The position numbers and the translations under genes were made by a program. The notes under the pieces are model-generated. The model was not told the origin of the DNA. It was given only the letters and a program-made list of their open reading frames with translations, and did no database searches. From NCBI RefSeq assembly GCF_002844275.1, contig NZ_NXGX01000006.1:1-64000 (forward strand): 64,000 bases of DNA, written 5' to 3'. This document shows positions 37,271-45,976 of the stretch, piece by piece. Each line of letters begins with the position of its first letter. Within the stretch, counting starts at the first letter, position 1. Source of the DNA: Thalassospira lohafexi. Lineage in GTDB: Bacteria; Pseudomonadota; Alphaproteobacteria; Rhodospirillales; Thalassospiraceae.

Positions 37271-37436
37271 CTGACAGGTGCAAGGATGTCGGTTTCAACC
37301 CCTTTTACAAAGCGTCAGCGCATATTAAATACAGAAAACGGGGCTTTACCCACGATTGGCCGTACCATATGGTCGCAAATTGAGGCTGAACCCCTATGTA
37401 TGCTTGCCATCCAATAACAAGAAACGAGGCGTCCCT

Positions 37437-38171
37437 ATGTATAAACTGATTGCTTTTGACGGCGATGATACCCTGTGGCACAACGAGCCGCTTTTCCGTC
37501 AGGCCCATATCGAACTGCGCGAGATGCTTGGGCATTATGTGCCCGCCGATCAGGTTGATGATCGCCTGTATCAGGCCGAACTGGCCAATCTTTCGATCTA
37601 TGGCTATGGCGTGACCGGGTTTACCCTGTCGATGATTGAAACCGCGATTGAGCTTTCAGATCGCAAGATCAGTGCCGAAGAAATTCACAGACTGGCCGAA
37701 ATCGGAAAATCGATGCTGCGTGCGCCGACCCGGATTATTGACGGGGCCGAGACCGTGCTTAAACGCTATGCCGATGATCCCGATTACAAGGTTGTGCTGA
37801 TCACCAAGGGGGATCTGATCGCCCAGCAGCTTAAAATCGACCGGTCCGGGTTTGAAAACCTGTTTGACGGGATTGAGATCGTCTCGGAAAAAGATCCGCT
37901 GACCTATCGCAATATCTTTGGCCGATATGGTGTCGAGCCGCAAGAAGCCGTCATGATCGGCAACTCGATGAAATCCGATATCCTGCCGGTCCTTGCGTCG
38001 GGCGGGGCCGCGATCCACATCCCTTATGAAATCACATGGGTTCATGAAATGGTTGATCAGACCGAAATTGACAACGACCAGTTTGTCACGGTCGAAACCA
38101 TTGCCGATGTTCCCGACGTGATCGCCAAACTTGAACAGCACAGCAAAGCCGGGAGTATGGAGAATGTCTGA
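37437..38171 (+). CDS. HAD family hydrolase, YigB/FMN phosphatase-like
   Basis: 244 residues. Motif I is FDGDDTLWHNE (residues 6-16), motif II VLITKGDL, motif III K at SEKDPLTYRNIF, and motif IV MIGNSMKSDI. The cap is helical (IA type). The nearest functional relatives are FMN/sugar phosphatases of the YigB group, but the substrate is unknown. ATG 37437 has GAGGCG upstream. It overlaps the next gene by 8 nt. Confidence 0.85.
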   Translation: MYKLIAFDGDDTLWHNEPLFRQAHIELREMLGHYVPADQVDDRLYQAELANLSIYGYGVTGFTLSMIETAIELSDRKISAEEIHRLAEIGKSMLRAPTRIIDGAETVLKRYADDPDYKVVLITKGDLIAQQLKIDRSGFENLFDGIEIVSEKDPLTYRNIFGRYGVEPQEAVMIGNSMKSDILPVLASGGAAIHIPYEITWVHEMVDQTEIDNDQFVTVETIADVPDVIAKLEQHSKAGSMENV

Positions 38172-38547
38172 TTGCGCAGGCTCGGAAATGTCAACAGAAG
38201 CCTCCCTTGCTAATGGTCCGGCGGCCGACCTTGATCCGCAGACCAAGCTCGAACTCGAAGCGGCCGCCTTTCGCGGACTTGTGACACATCTTCAGGACCG
38301 CAAGGATGTTCAAAACATCGATCTGATGAATTTGGCCGGTTTTTGCCGTAACTGTTTGGCAAAATGGTATCTGGCGGCGGCGCGCGAAAAGGGTGTTTCC
38401 ATGGATTATGATGGTGCACGCGAAGTCGTCTATGGCATGACCTATGACGCATGGAAAGACAGCCATCAGGCCCCGGCATCGGACGCGCAGAAACAGACGT
38501 TTCAAGATACCGCCCATCTGCACGCCAAAATTCCCGGTGCAAAATAA
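38164..38547 (+). CDS. DUF1244 family protein
   Basis: About 127 residues, function unknown. The DUF1244 core is clear: EAAAFRGLVTHLQDR, then DVQNIDLMNLAGFCRNCLAKWY and GMTYDAWKDSHQ. The two conserved cysteines (GFCRNC) could bind metal. It starts inside the preceding HAD gene (overlap ATGTCTGA). A second ATG, 24 nt downstream, is another possible start. Confidence 0.8.
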   Translation: MSDCAGSEMSTEASLANGPAADLDPQTKLELEAAAFRGLVTHLQDRKDVQNIDLMNLAGFCRNCLAKWYLAAAREKGVSMDYDGAREVVYGMTYDAWKDSHQAPASDAQKQTFQDTAHLHAKIPGAK

Positions 38548-38596
38548 GGCCGCCAAATAACGCCGCCAAATAAGCAAGTAGGGAGACGACGTTCCC

Positions 38597-38911
38597 ATGA
38601 CCGACACACGCCCCGATCCTGCAACCGGTTCTGGCAATATCGCCGTTCATGCCCGGATTGAAGGCCGCGTACAGGGCGTTTGGTATCGTGCCTGGACGGT
38701 GGAGCAGGCAACAAAGCGCGACCTGACCGGCTGGGTGCGCAATCGAAATGATGGCACGGTGGAAGCCGTATTTTGTGGCTCGGTCGATGCTGTGCGGTCA
38801 ATGGTTGCCGCCTGCCACGAAGGCCCCACCCATGCGCGAGTTGATCGCATTCACGAGGAACCGGCACTTGAAGACGGCTTCACGTCGTTTGAAAAGCGTT
38901 CAACCGCATGA
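38597..38911 (+). CDS. acyP: Acylphosphatase
   Basis: 104 residues, hydrolyses acyl phosphates. The phosphate-cradle segment GRVQGVWYR carries the catalytic R31, and GWVRN carries N49. The first 13 residues are an extension beyond the domain. GGGAGACG precedes the ATG. It ends the three-gene run beginning with the HAD gene. Confidence 0.93.
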   Translation: MTDTRPDPATGSGNIAVHARIEGRVQGVWYRAWTVEQATKRDLTGWVRNRNDGTVEAVFCGSVDAVRSMVAACHEGPTHARVDRIHEEPALEDGFTSFEKRSTA

Positions 38912-38960
38912 AACCCGCATGAGAACTGCCGCGTGGTGGTTTTATCAAAGTGTCATAAAT

Positions 38961-38995
38961 GCCTTTTTCCGAGTGATTTTGGAAAAAGGCTTTTT
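38961..38995 (+). terminator. Terminator after acyP
   Basis: A perfect 10-bp stem (38961-38970 with 38981-38990), a 10-nt loop and TTTTTC. Confidence 0.85.
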
Positions 38996-39080
38996 CTTTG
39001 CCGCACTGCAATGGCATGCTGCTGAGATCCTGTCTGTATGGTCAGCTTCCAATGGGCGGGAAATCAACAGGGAGACTAAA

Positions 39081-39935
39081 ATGACATTTATTGCAAAATC
39101 CTTCGGTGTTGCCGCCATCATGGCGACCAGTGCGCTTTGCGCATTTGGCGCAAGTGCGCAGGAACCAGCCCAGAATGATGGCCTGAACGGCACGCTTTGG
39201 CTTCAGACATCGGTTGAATATAAAACCACGGCAATGTCTGTTTATGCGGGTGCGACCCGTCTTCTGCCGGCCGCCATCGGCGATCACAGCTGGACCGCCG
39301 CCCTTGAGCAGGACGGTAATTTCATGGCCAAAAAACCGGCTGTGATTTTGGATGTTGATGAGACGGTTCTTGATAATTCGGCTTATCAGAGCTGGGTTGT
39401 GACTGAAGATACCAGCTATAGCTCCAAAACCTGGGCGGCCTTTGTGAATGATGCGATTTCGACCCCGACCCCGGGCGCGCTTGAATTCACCAAGGCAGCT
39501 GCCGCCAAGGGTGTCGAAGTGTTTTACGTGTCAAACCGTAAGGCCCCGGAAGAAGCCGCAACCATTAAGAACTTGCAGGAATACGGCTTCCCGTTCGCTG
39601 ATGAAAAGCACGTCATGCTGCGCGGTGAAATCGAAACATGGGGATCGGCCAAGGCCCCACGCCGTCAGGCAGTTGCCGATGATTACCGCGTGATCATGCT
39701 GTTTGGGGATAACTTTGGTGACTTCACCGATGATATCGACGGTTCCATCGATGAACGTCTTGAGGTCATGGACAAATACGCGACCTATTGGGGCGAACGC
39801 TGGTTCATGCTGCCAAACCCAAGCTACGGCTCATGGGAATCTGCCGCCTTTGGCAATGACTGGAAAAAGTCACCAGAAGCCCGCCGTCAGGACAAGCTCG
39901 ACAGCATGGCCCCTTGGGCAGGCCCGACTGAATAA
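39081..39935 (+). CDS. Acid phosphatase, 5'-nucleotidase/lipoprotein e(P4) family
   Basis: 284 residues, class C acid phosphatase of HAD fold, secreted to the periplasm. A signal peptide (about 1-25, cleavage near A-S-A-Q) precedes the domain. Motif I LDVDETVLDN carries D91 and D93. VFYVSNRKAPEE and FGDNFGDFTD are motifs II and IV. Unlike H. influenzae e(P4), I see no lipobox cysteine, so it may be soluble. GGGAGAC precedes the ATG. Confidence 0.9.
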   Translation: MTFIAKSFGVAAIMATSALCAFGASAQEPAQNDGLNGTLWLQTSVEYKTTAMSVYAGATRLLPAAIGDHSWTAALEQDGNFMAKKPAVILDVDETVLDNSAYQSWVVTEDTSYSSKTWAAFVNDAISTPTPGALEFTKAAAAKGVEVFYVSNRKAPEEAATIKNLQEYGFPFADEKHVMLRGEIETWGSAKAPRRQAVADDYRVIMLFGDNFGDFTDDIDGSIDERLEVMDKYATYWGERWFMLPNPSYGSWESAAFGNDWKKSPEARRQDKLDSMAPWAGPTE

Positions 39936-39960
39936 GCCAGCGGTTTAAAACGATGATATC

Positions 39961-39992
39961 AAGGGCGTCCGATGGTTCGGGCGCCCTTTTTG
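39961..39992 (+). terminator. Terminator after the acid phosphatase gene
   Basis: A 12-bp stem with one wobble pair (39961-39972 with 39977-39988), a 4-nt loop and TTTTTG. Confidence 0.85.
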
Positions 39993-40066
39993 TTTGGCGA
40001 TATGCGGGGTTCATTTTTCGGTCGTAAGGGTGATAGGGTTTTATCGCCCAACGCGAACCGCGCTTT

Positions 40067-40990
40067 ATGCTGGATGCCATGAAAAGCTCACCTGTCCCCG
40101 ATTATCGTGACCGTATCCCGCTTGCCGTGGGAACGATCATTTTTACGGTTTTCGCCCTGTCACTGGGCGATGCGCTGATCAAGCAATCAAGCAGCACCTT
40201 TGTGATCTGGCAGATTTTTGTCATCCGCTCGGCCATCGCCATTCCGTTTCTGGTCGGCTATCTGGTGTTCCGGTCGCCTGCATCCCTGCGTCTTGGGGAT
40301 GCGGTGGGCTGGACCATCTTGCGCAGTCTTTTGCTGGTCGTGATGTGGATCAGCTATTACCTTTCGCTGCCGCATCTGACCCTGTCTGTCGCTGCCGCGA
40401 CCTATTACACGCTGCCGATCTTTATCACCCTGTTTACCGCCGCCATCACCCAAAGTACGATCAGCAAAAAGGGCTGGCTTGCCGTCATTTTGGGGTTTGC
40501 CGGGGTGGTTTTGATCTTGCGCCCGGATGCCGGGAGTTTTAACGGCTATGCCTTGCTGCCGTTACTGTCGGCCATGCTCTATGCGGTTGCGATGATCCTG
40601 ACCCGGACCAAATGCCGGGCCGAACATCCGATCAAACTTTCCCTTGCGCTAAACTGTGCCTTTGTGGCGGTCGGTGGTGTGGCCGCCGCCGTGATCAGCA
40701 TGCTCTCGGACGAGGTGCGAGATGGCTTTTTGCTTGCCCCGTGGAGTGCCATGACGCTCTCGGATTTCGGCATCATGGCGATGCTGGCGGCCTCGATCCT
40801 GATTGGCAGCATCGGGGCGGCGATTGCCTATCAAAACGGGCCATCGCCAATGATCGGCACCTTTGATTTTGCCTATGTCGGGTTTTCATTCATTTGGGGT
40901 GTGCTGTTCTTTGCCGAAACGCCCGATGCGCTGTCACTCACCGGCATCATGATGATTATCGTTGCGGGCATAATCTCACTCAGGCAATGA
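40067..40990 (+). CDS. DMT superfamily (EamA) transporter
   Basis: 307 residues with about ten hydrophobic segments arranged as two EamA repeats (about 20-150 and 165-305). Family end motifs such as FAYVGFSFIWGVLFFAE are present in the second repeat. The exporter substrate cannot be predicted; EamA proteins handle amino acids, nucleotide sugars and drugs. The start is uncertain between ATG 40067 and 40079. Confidence 0.85.
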   Translation: MLDAMKSSPVPDYRDRIPLAVGTIIFTVFALSLGDALIKQSSSTFVIWQIFVIRSAIAIPFLVGYLVFRSPASLRLGDAVGWTILRSLLLVVMWISYYLSLPHLTLSVAAATYYTLPIFITLFTAAITQSTISKKGWLAVILGFAGVVLILRPDAGSFNGYALLPLLSAMLYAVAMILTRTKCRAEHPIKLSLALNCAFVAVGGVAAAVISMLSDEVRDGFLLAPWSAMTLSDFGIMAMLAASILIGSIGAAIAYQNGPSPMIGTFDFAYVGFSFIWGVLFFAETPDALSLTGIMMIIVAGIISLRQ

Positions 40991-41031
40991 CCCGAGGCAA
41001 TGCCTGTAACCGGTCGGGCTTTGGTGTTTTG

Positions 41032-41781
41032 CTATTTAAGAACCCAGCGAAAGGCACGTTTGAGTTCAGAAACCGCATTTGTGTCATACCACCGTCCGTG
41101 GGCCAGAATGACACGTGTCGGGTTCCAATCGATCATGGTTTGAACGCATTTTCGCAGGCTGTCTTTATGCCCGATAAAGGTCGCCCGCATGTCGCGTGGA
41201 GCCGAGCCATGTGGATCCATGGTGCCAAACAGTCGAATGAAAAACCGCCATATCGGGCTTTTGATTTTATCGGGTTCAAAATTCTCGATCAGATCGGTCA
41301 GGATCAGGGTATCGGACGTAGTGTGGAAAAACACCGCTTCGTTGAGATATCCACCACGGACAAGAATCTGTTTGATGTCATCTTGCCATTCGGGTTCTGG
41401 CGTATCGGCAAGTTCACCGTCAAATTGCACGTCAAGCCCGACGGATTTTGCGCGCTTGATCACACCAGGGGCACAGAATGCCTTGGCATTTGGATATGCC
41501 TTTTGCCAATCGGGAACCTCGGCATAATGAATGGTGTTTGGCGCAATCAGAAAACGGACATCGCCAAGCGCGTCAATTTCTGCCCTTAACGGATCGCTTA
41601 GCCGAATGGGGGAGTGAATAAACAGTTTGTTGTTTGCCAGCCGCACGACCGTCATCCGGGTCGAAAACGGAAGTTTCATGCCCAGATACTGAAACCCGAT
41701 AACCGGACCATCGACGATCCAGATATTGTCACCAACGGGTTTAAGCGTATCAAGCGGGGCATAGGTCTCAACAGAAAACAT
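41032..41781 (-). CDS. DUF4336 family protein
   Basis: 249 residues, related to the metallo-beta-lactamase fold but without the usual HxHxDH metal motif. LFIHSPIRLSDPLRAEIDAL, FLIAPNTIHYAEVPDWQ and a C-terminal RVILAHGRW match DUF4336. GAGGAAAAG lies upstream of the ATG. It is the third gene, after the Sua5 and FAD-dehydrogenase genes, on the same strand. Role unknown. Confidence 0.82.
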   Translation of the reverse strand: MFSVETYAPLDTLKPVGDNIWIVDGPVIGFQYLGMKLPFSTRMTVVRLANNKLFIHSPIRLSDPLRAEIDALGDVRFLIAPNTIHYAEVPDWQKAYPNAKAFCAPGVIKRAKSVGLDVQFDGELADTPEPEWQDDIKQILVRGGYLNEAVFFHTTSDTLILTDLIENFEPDKIKSPIWRFFIRLFGTMDPHGSAPRDMRATFIGHKDSLRKCVQTMIDWNPTRVILAHGRWYDTNAVSELKRAFRWVLK

Positions 41782-41814
41782 CGGGTTCTTTTCCTCCGCT
41801 AACTGGTATTTTCT

Positions 41815-43227
41815 TCACACGACCTTTCCGGGGTTCAGCCGGTTGTCCGGATCAATTGCCGCTTTAACCGCGCGCAGCAACTTCAGCTTTTCCGCACTGG
41901 CATAATGAGCCAGTTCATCGCGCTTAAGCTGCCCGATGCCGTGTTCGGCACTGATCGACCCGCCAAGACCGGCCACAATGTCATGGATGACGCGGTTCAG
42001 GTTTTCCCAGTGTGCAAGATAGTCGGCTTTGTCCATATCCAGCGGCTGGGTGAAATTGAAATGAATGTTGCCATCCCCGACATGGCCAAACGGGCAGGGG
42101 CGAATGCCCGGTATCAGGTCACGCGCCGCCGCCATCCCGCGTGTCAGAAGATCGGGGACCTTTGATACTGGTACGGACACATCATGCTTGATGCTGCCGC
42201 CTTCAAATCCTTGCGCCTCGGGAATGCCTTCGCGGATTGCCCACAGGTTTTTGCGTTGTGCGTCGGATTGCGCAAGGGTCGCATCACGCGCAAGCTCACC
42301 TTCCATGGCATCGCCCAAAAGGTCGGTCAGCAAGGATTGTAGGTCATCCGTGGGCCGCGATGACGTGAGTTCGATCAAAACATGCCAGTCGGTCTGGCTG
42401 GCAAGCGGGCGCGTCAGATTGGGCAGATGCGTCACCGACATGTCATGGGCAAAACCGCACATCAGCTCAAATGCGGCAATCGCATCGCCGGTCGTGCGCC
42501 GTGCGAGTGCCAGCAAATCAAGTGCGGCTTCGGGCGATGGTACTGCCACCCATGCGGTGGCAATATGTTTGGGGTGGGGGAACAGTTTCAAGGTCGCCTT
42601 GGTGATGATACCCAGCGTGCCTTCGGCCCCGATAAACAAATCGCGCAGGTCATAGCCGCTATTGTCCTTGCGCAGCTTTGATAACCCGTTCCAGATGCTG
42701 CCATCGGGCAAAACAACCTCAAGCCCCAGCACCAGATCCCGCGCATTGCCATAGCGAATAACATTAAGCCCACCGGCATTGGTCGCAAGGTTGCCACCAA
42801 TCTGGCAACTGCCCTCGGCGCCTAAGCTCAGCGGGAATAAAAGGTCATGTTCTTCGGCCGCATCCTGAATGGTTTTCAAGATCGCACCGGCCTCAACGGT
42901 TGCGGTGAAGTCGCGGGCGTCAATCTCGGTAATTCTGTTCATCCGTTTCAGGTTCAAAAGAACCTGATCCTGACCGGCAACCGCCCCGCCACAGCGCCCG
43001 GTATTGCCACCTTGCGGGACAATGGCGATGGCGTGCGCGGCACAGATGGCAACTGCCTTGGCAACTTCATCGGTACTGGCGGGAAACAGGATAATATCGG
43101 CATGGCCTTCGAACTTACCACGCGCCTCACGGTTATGCGTTTCAAGAACATCGCGTTCCATGCTCCAGCCTTTTGGGCCAAGCAGGTTTTTCAGTTCAAG
43201 GATCGCGGCATCGTGCGGGCGGGTCAT
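41815..43227 (-). CDS. FAD-linked dehydrogenase, GlcD/D-2-hydroxyacid type
   Basis: 470 residues, VAO/PCMH-fold flavoenzyme. The FAD-binding domain (about 35-215) shows IVPQGGNTGRCGGAV and LGAEGSCQIGGNLATNAGG. The C-terminal FAD_oxidase_C domain has PFGHVGDGNIHFNF and the end AEHGIGQLKRDELA. The metal-binding His residues typical of D-lactate/D-2-hydroxyglutarate dehydrogenases are in place. ATG 43227 is 16 nt after the Sua5 gene end. Substrate D-lactate, D-2-hydroxyglutarate or glycolate; not resolved. Confidence 0.9.
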   Translation of the reverse strand: MTRPHDAAILELKNLLGPKGWSMERDVLETHNREARGKFEGHADIILFPASTDEVAKAVAICAAHAIAIVPQGGNTGRCGGAVAGQDQVLLNLKRMNRITEIDARDFTATVEAGAILKTIQDAAEEHDLLFPLSLGAEGSCQIGGNLATNAGGLNVIRYGNARDLVLGLEVVLPDGSIWNGLSKLRKDNSGYDLRDLFIGAEGTLGIITKATLKLFPHPKHIATAWVAVPSPEAALDLLALARRTTGDAIAAFELMCGFAHDMSVTHLPNLTRPLASQTDWHVLIELTSSRPTDDLQSLLTDLLGDAMEGELARDATLAQSDAQRKNLWAIREGIPEAQGFEGGSIKHDVSVPVSKVPDLLTRGMAAARDLIPGIRPCPFGHVGDGNIHFNFTQPLDMDKADYLAHWENLNRVIHDIVAGLGGSISAEHGIGQLKRDELAHYASAEKLKLLRAVKAAIDPDNRLNPGKVV

Positions 43228-43243
43228 TGTGCCATTGCTCCGC

Positions 43244-44239
43244 TTATGGCGATGGGTGCGGGGCGCGCGGCGCACTGGCACGTTTCATGCGGTCATTGAT
43301 CGCAAGTCCAAGCCCGGTAGCAGGGATCGGCGCAATGGCAATCCCGTCAAAGCGTTTCTGATCGGCTTCATGCAGGCGGGCAAACAGGTTCGCGGCCGCC
43401 TCAACGTCATTCCCGGATTTGGACAGCCACAAGACCGCATCAAACCCCTTGGTCACGCAATCGCCAAACCCCAAAAGGATTTCATGGCCGTATGTGGCCT
43501 TATCCGGGGCGGTCGCATCAAGGCGCACGGGCAAACCCGGTGCATAATGACTGGTCAGCATGCCGGGGCTTTTGGGCGCGCTATCATCGGTTTCGGCCAT
43601 GATGACCTCAGTCCCCAGGACCTCGGCAATCTGTTCCTTGGTAATCCCGCCGGGACGGAGCATCACGACCCGATCCGTGGTCAGATCAATCACCGTGCTT
43701 TCAAGCCCGACACCACACGGCCCGCCATCCAAAATCATGCCAATCGCATTGCCCAGTGAATGGGCAACATGCCCTGCCGTGGTCGGGCTGATGCGCCCGG
43801 ACCGATTGGCCGAGGGGGCGGCAACCGGGCGCCCCACCGCACGCAGCAATTCGCGCGCCATCGGATGGGCTGGAACCCGCACCGCAATGCTGGGCAGCCC
43901 CGCCGTGGTCAGTTCGCACACCGTGCTGTCGGAACGTTTTGGCAAAACCAGTGTGAGCGCACCGGGCCAGAATGCGGCGGCCAGCTTTTCGGCCCGCGCA
44001 TCAAATGTTGCATGGGCGGCGGCGGCATCGCGGTCGGGGAAATGGCTGATCAGCGGATTAAAACTTGGGCGTTGCTTGGCGGCATAAATTCCGGCAACCG
44101 CATCGGCATTGGTTGCATCTGCACCCAGCCCGTAAACCGTTTCGGTCGGAAAGGCGACCAATTCACCTGCGCGCAGCTTTCCCGCCGCTTGGCTCAGCGC
44201 ACCTTCGGAATAGGGACGAATGGTCAGGGCAGGGCACAT
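43244..44239 (-). CDS. Threonylcarbamoyl-AMP synthase, Sua5 type
   Basis: 331 residues, makes threonylcarbamoyl-AMP for the t6A37 tRNA modification. The YrdC domain (about 10-200) has AFPTETVYGLGADA, KQRPSFNPLISH and the SANRSG loop. A separate C-terminal Sua5 domain (about 210-315) begins after SPGMLTSHYAPG and makes this the long two-domain form. It is the first gene of the run with the FAD dehydrogenase and DUF4336 genes. Confidence 0.93.
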   Translation of the reverse strand: MCPALTIRPYSEGALSQAAGKLRAGELVAFPTETVYGLGADATNADAVAGIYAAKQRPSFNPLISHFPDRDAAAAHATFDARAEKLAAAFWPGALTLVLPKRSDSTVCELTTAGLPSIAVRVPAHPMARELLRAVGRPVAAPSANRSGRISPTTAGHVAHSLGNAIGMILDGGPCGVGLESTVIDLTTDRVVMLRPGGITKEQIAEVLGTEVIMAETDDSAPKSPGMLTSHYAPGLPVRLDATAPDKATYGHEILLGFGDCVTKGFDAVLWLSKSGNDVEAAANLFARLHEADQKRFDGIAIAPIPATGLGLAINDRMKRASAPRAPHPSP

Positions 44240-44680
44240 GCAATACCACCAAAAGAAAAATCCAGTGTCTTGAAATACCTAGCGACGATCATTGACGATG
44301 ACAAGGAAGAACACCCATCACAGATGTGATAGCAGCCAAAAAGGAATGGCATATCTGTGGGAAGTTGGCGAAAAAAGGCCCCAAATAGCGCAGCGCCGCC
44401 ATACAGAATGGCGGCGCCAATTTACGCTCTAGCCCGACTTCGCCCCGCGGTGGTGAAGCTGGACCGCGTCGCCGTGATTCCGGCGGCTATTTACGTCACC
44501 TACACGTTGTGTGGCGATAAGACATGTGTAATTCAGATGCGTGAAAAAGTCAAGGAAACTGCGGATTTCAGACGATTTATTTTTGGCTAAATCACCTGCG
44601 GCCTGTGCCTTGTGCAGCGCACACAGCACAAGCTGCTGATCATGCTTTGAAATTCGTTTTCGGCCCGCTGTTGCGAAGGA
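44240..44680. other. Gap between cysQ and the Sua5 gene
   Basis: 441 nt with no gene that I can support. The one clear structure is a perfect 10-bp hairpin at 44393-44417 (GCGCCGCCAT with ATGGCGGCGC, ACAGA loop). It lacks a T tract. Weak inverted repeats occur near 44610-44635. Confidence 0.4.
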
Positions 44681-45496
44681 TTAATCCTGATATTTTACCG
44701 GCACAGATGGGCTGCGTGCGATGAAGAACGGGTTGCGAAAATCGGCCTTGCCGTAATCAAAACGCGATCCATCCATATTTTCAATCACACCGCCCGCGGC
44801 CTTTAAAACTGCATGACCCGCCCCGATGTCCCATTCCATGGTCGGGCCAAGGCGCGGATACAGGTCCGCTTCACCGGCCGCCACCAAACAGAGTTTCAGC
44901 GAACTACCCGCCGGGCGCAGTTCCTTGACCGGCAGATCACCGAGAAACGCCTTCATCGCCTCCGGGTCGCCGTGCGAGCGTGACCCGACGACAACAACCC
45001 CGTCTTCGGGCATGTCGCGCACCGTGATGTCGGTGATGGTCGGGGTGACGTCACCGTCAATCAGCTTGGCCCCACGCGGATCACCGTAATAAAGCTTTTC
45101 AATCGCCGGGGCATAGACAACACCCAGAACCGGCTGACCCTTGGCAATCAGCGCGATATTGACCGTGAACTCGCCATTGCGTTTGATAAATTCCTTGGTC
45201 CCGTCCAGCGGATCAACCAGCCAGAAGAAATCCGTTTCGCCATCAACATCGGGCACATCGCCCTTGGCCGCACTTTCTTCCGACACGATTTTAACGTCCG
45301 GGGTGAGGGCGCGCAAACCCGGTAAAATAACCGCCTCGGCGGCGTCATCGGCCTCGGTCACCGGCGATGCGTCGTCTTTGGAGCGCACATCGAAATCGGT
45401 TTTATAGATTTCCATCATCGCCGCACCGGCTTTGCGGGCAATTTCGATCAAACCGTTTTCAAGCGCATCGGCATCGGCGGGCAGGGCAATGGTCAT
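44681..45496 (-). CDS. cysQ: 3'(2'),5'-bisphosphate nucleotidase
   Basis: 271 residues, Li+-sensitive phosphatase that hydrolyses PAP/PAPS produced in sulfate assimilation. Metal-binding elements are visible: EE in IVSEES, WLVDPLDGTKEFI (D-P-L-D-G-T) and WDIGAGHAVL near the C-terminus. It is a cytosolic member of the inositol monophosphatase superfamily. Confidence 0.92.
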   Translation of the reverse strand: MTIALPADADALENGLIEIARKAGAAMMEIYKTDFDVRSKDDASPVTEADDAAEAVILPGLRALTPDVKIVSEESAAKGDVPDVDGETDFFWLVDPLDGTKEFIKRNGEFTVNIALIAKGQPVLGVVYAPAIEKLYYGDPRGAKLIDGDVTPTITDITVRDMPEDGVVVVGSRSHGDPEAMKAFLGDLPVKELRPAGSSLKLCLVAAGEADLYPRLGPTMEWDIGAGHAVLKAAGGVIENMDGSRFDYGKADFRNPFFIARSPSVPVKYQD

Positions 45497-45595
45497 TGCA
45501 ATCTCGTCTGTTGGCGTGAAATTTATATGGCAAAGGGCATAGGGAATTTTGCCGCCAAGGTCCAGACCCTAAACGATGGGCAACTGGGGTTTGCT

Positions 45596-45964
45596 TTATT
45601 TCCCGGCGATTGCGGCCTTGAATGCGGTGATCAAATCATGGTGAAGCTGATCATGGCCAGGCACAATGGGCCCCGCATCCGGGGTTGGGGAAATACCGGC
45701 CACAATGTCATTCTTCGCCAAATCAGGCAGCAAACTTTCCATCAATTCCACCAGCGTAATCGCGGTTGGGACATAGCCGGTATTGGCCGCATCTTCCCAG
45801 TGTACTGCATCATCACGTGATGGGAAAAACGGACAGAATTTCTGCCCGTCATCGCCGGGACACAGCAGCCAGCCATTGCGATAAAGCCCCCAAACCCCTT
45901 CGAAGGTGGCAACGGCACTCAGAAAATCGGCATAGCGGTTGTTTGGGTCTGTTGTTGCGGTGAT
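45596..45964 (-). CDS. DUF2750 family protein with non-canonical ATC start
   Basis: 122 residues. The translation carries the DUF2750 core: FEGVWGLYRNGWLLCPGDDG, then FPSRDDAVHWEDAA and GYVPTAITLVELMESLLPDL. The frame is open from just after the TAA of the preceding Memo gene. Yet it has no ATG, GTG or TTG until codon 75 of the predicted protein (45742), well inside the domain. The best start is ATC at 45964: AAGAGG lies 8 nt upstream, and it gives a plausible N-terminus of the type M-T-A-T-T-D-P-N. The SD overlaps the preceding stop, suggesting coupling. A sequencing error turning ATG to ATC is the main alternative. Confidence 0.75.
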   Translation of the reverse strand: MTATTDPNNRYADFLSAVATFEGVWGLYRNGWLLCPGDDGQKFCPFFPSRDDAVHWEDAANTGYVPTAITLVELMESLLPDLAKNDIVAGISPTPDAGPIVPGHDQLHHDLITAFKAAIAGK

Positions 45965-45976
45965 GGTCTTGGCCTC

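Noticed and set aside
44357-44590. Plus-strand frame of 77 residues in the cysQ-Sua5 gap
   Set aside because: Composition and sequence show no domain, and a stable hairpin lies inside it.
45527-45820. Plus-strand frame of 97 residues
   Set aside because: It is antisense to the DUF2750 gene and shows no family features.
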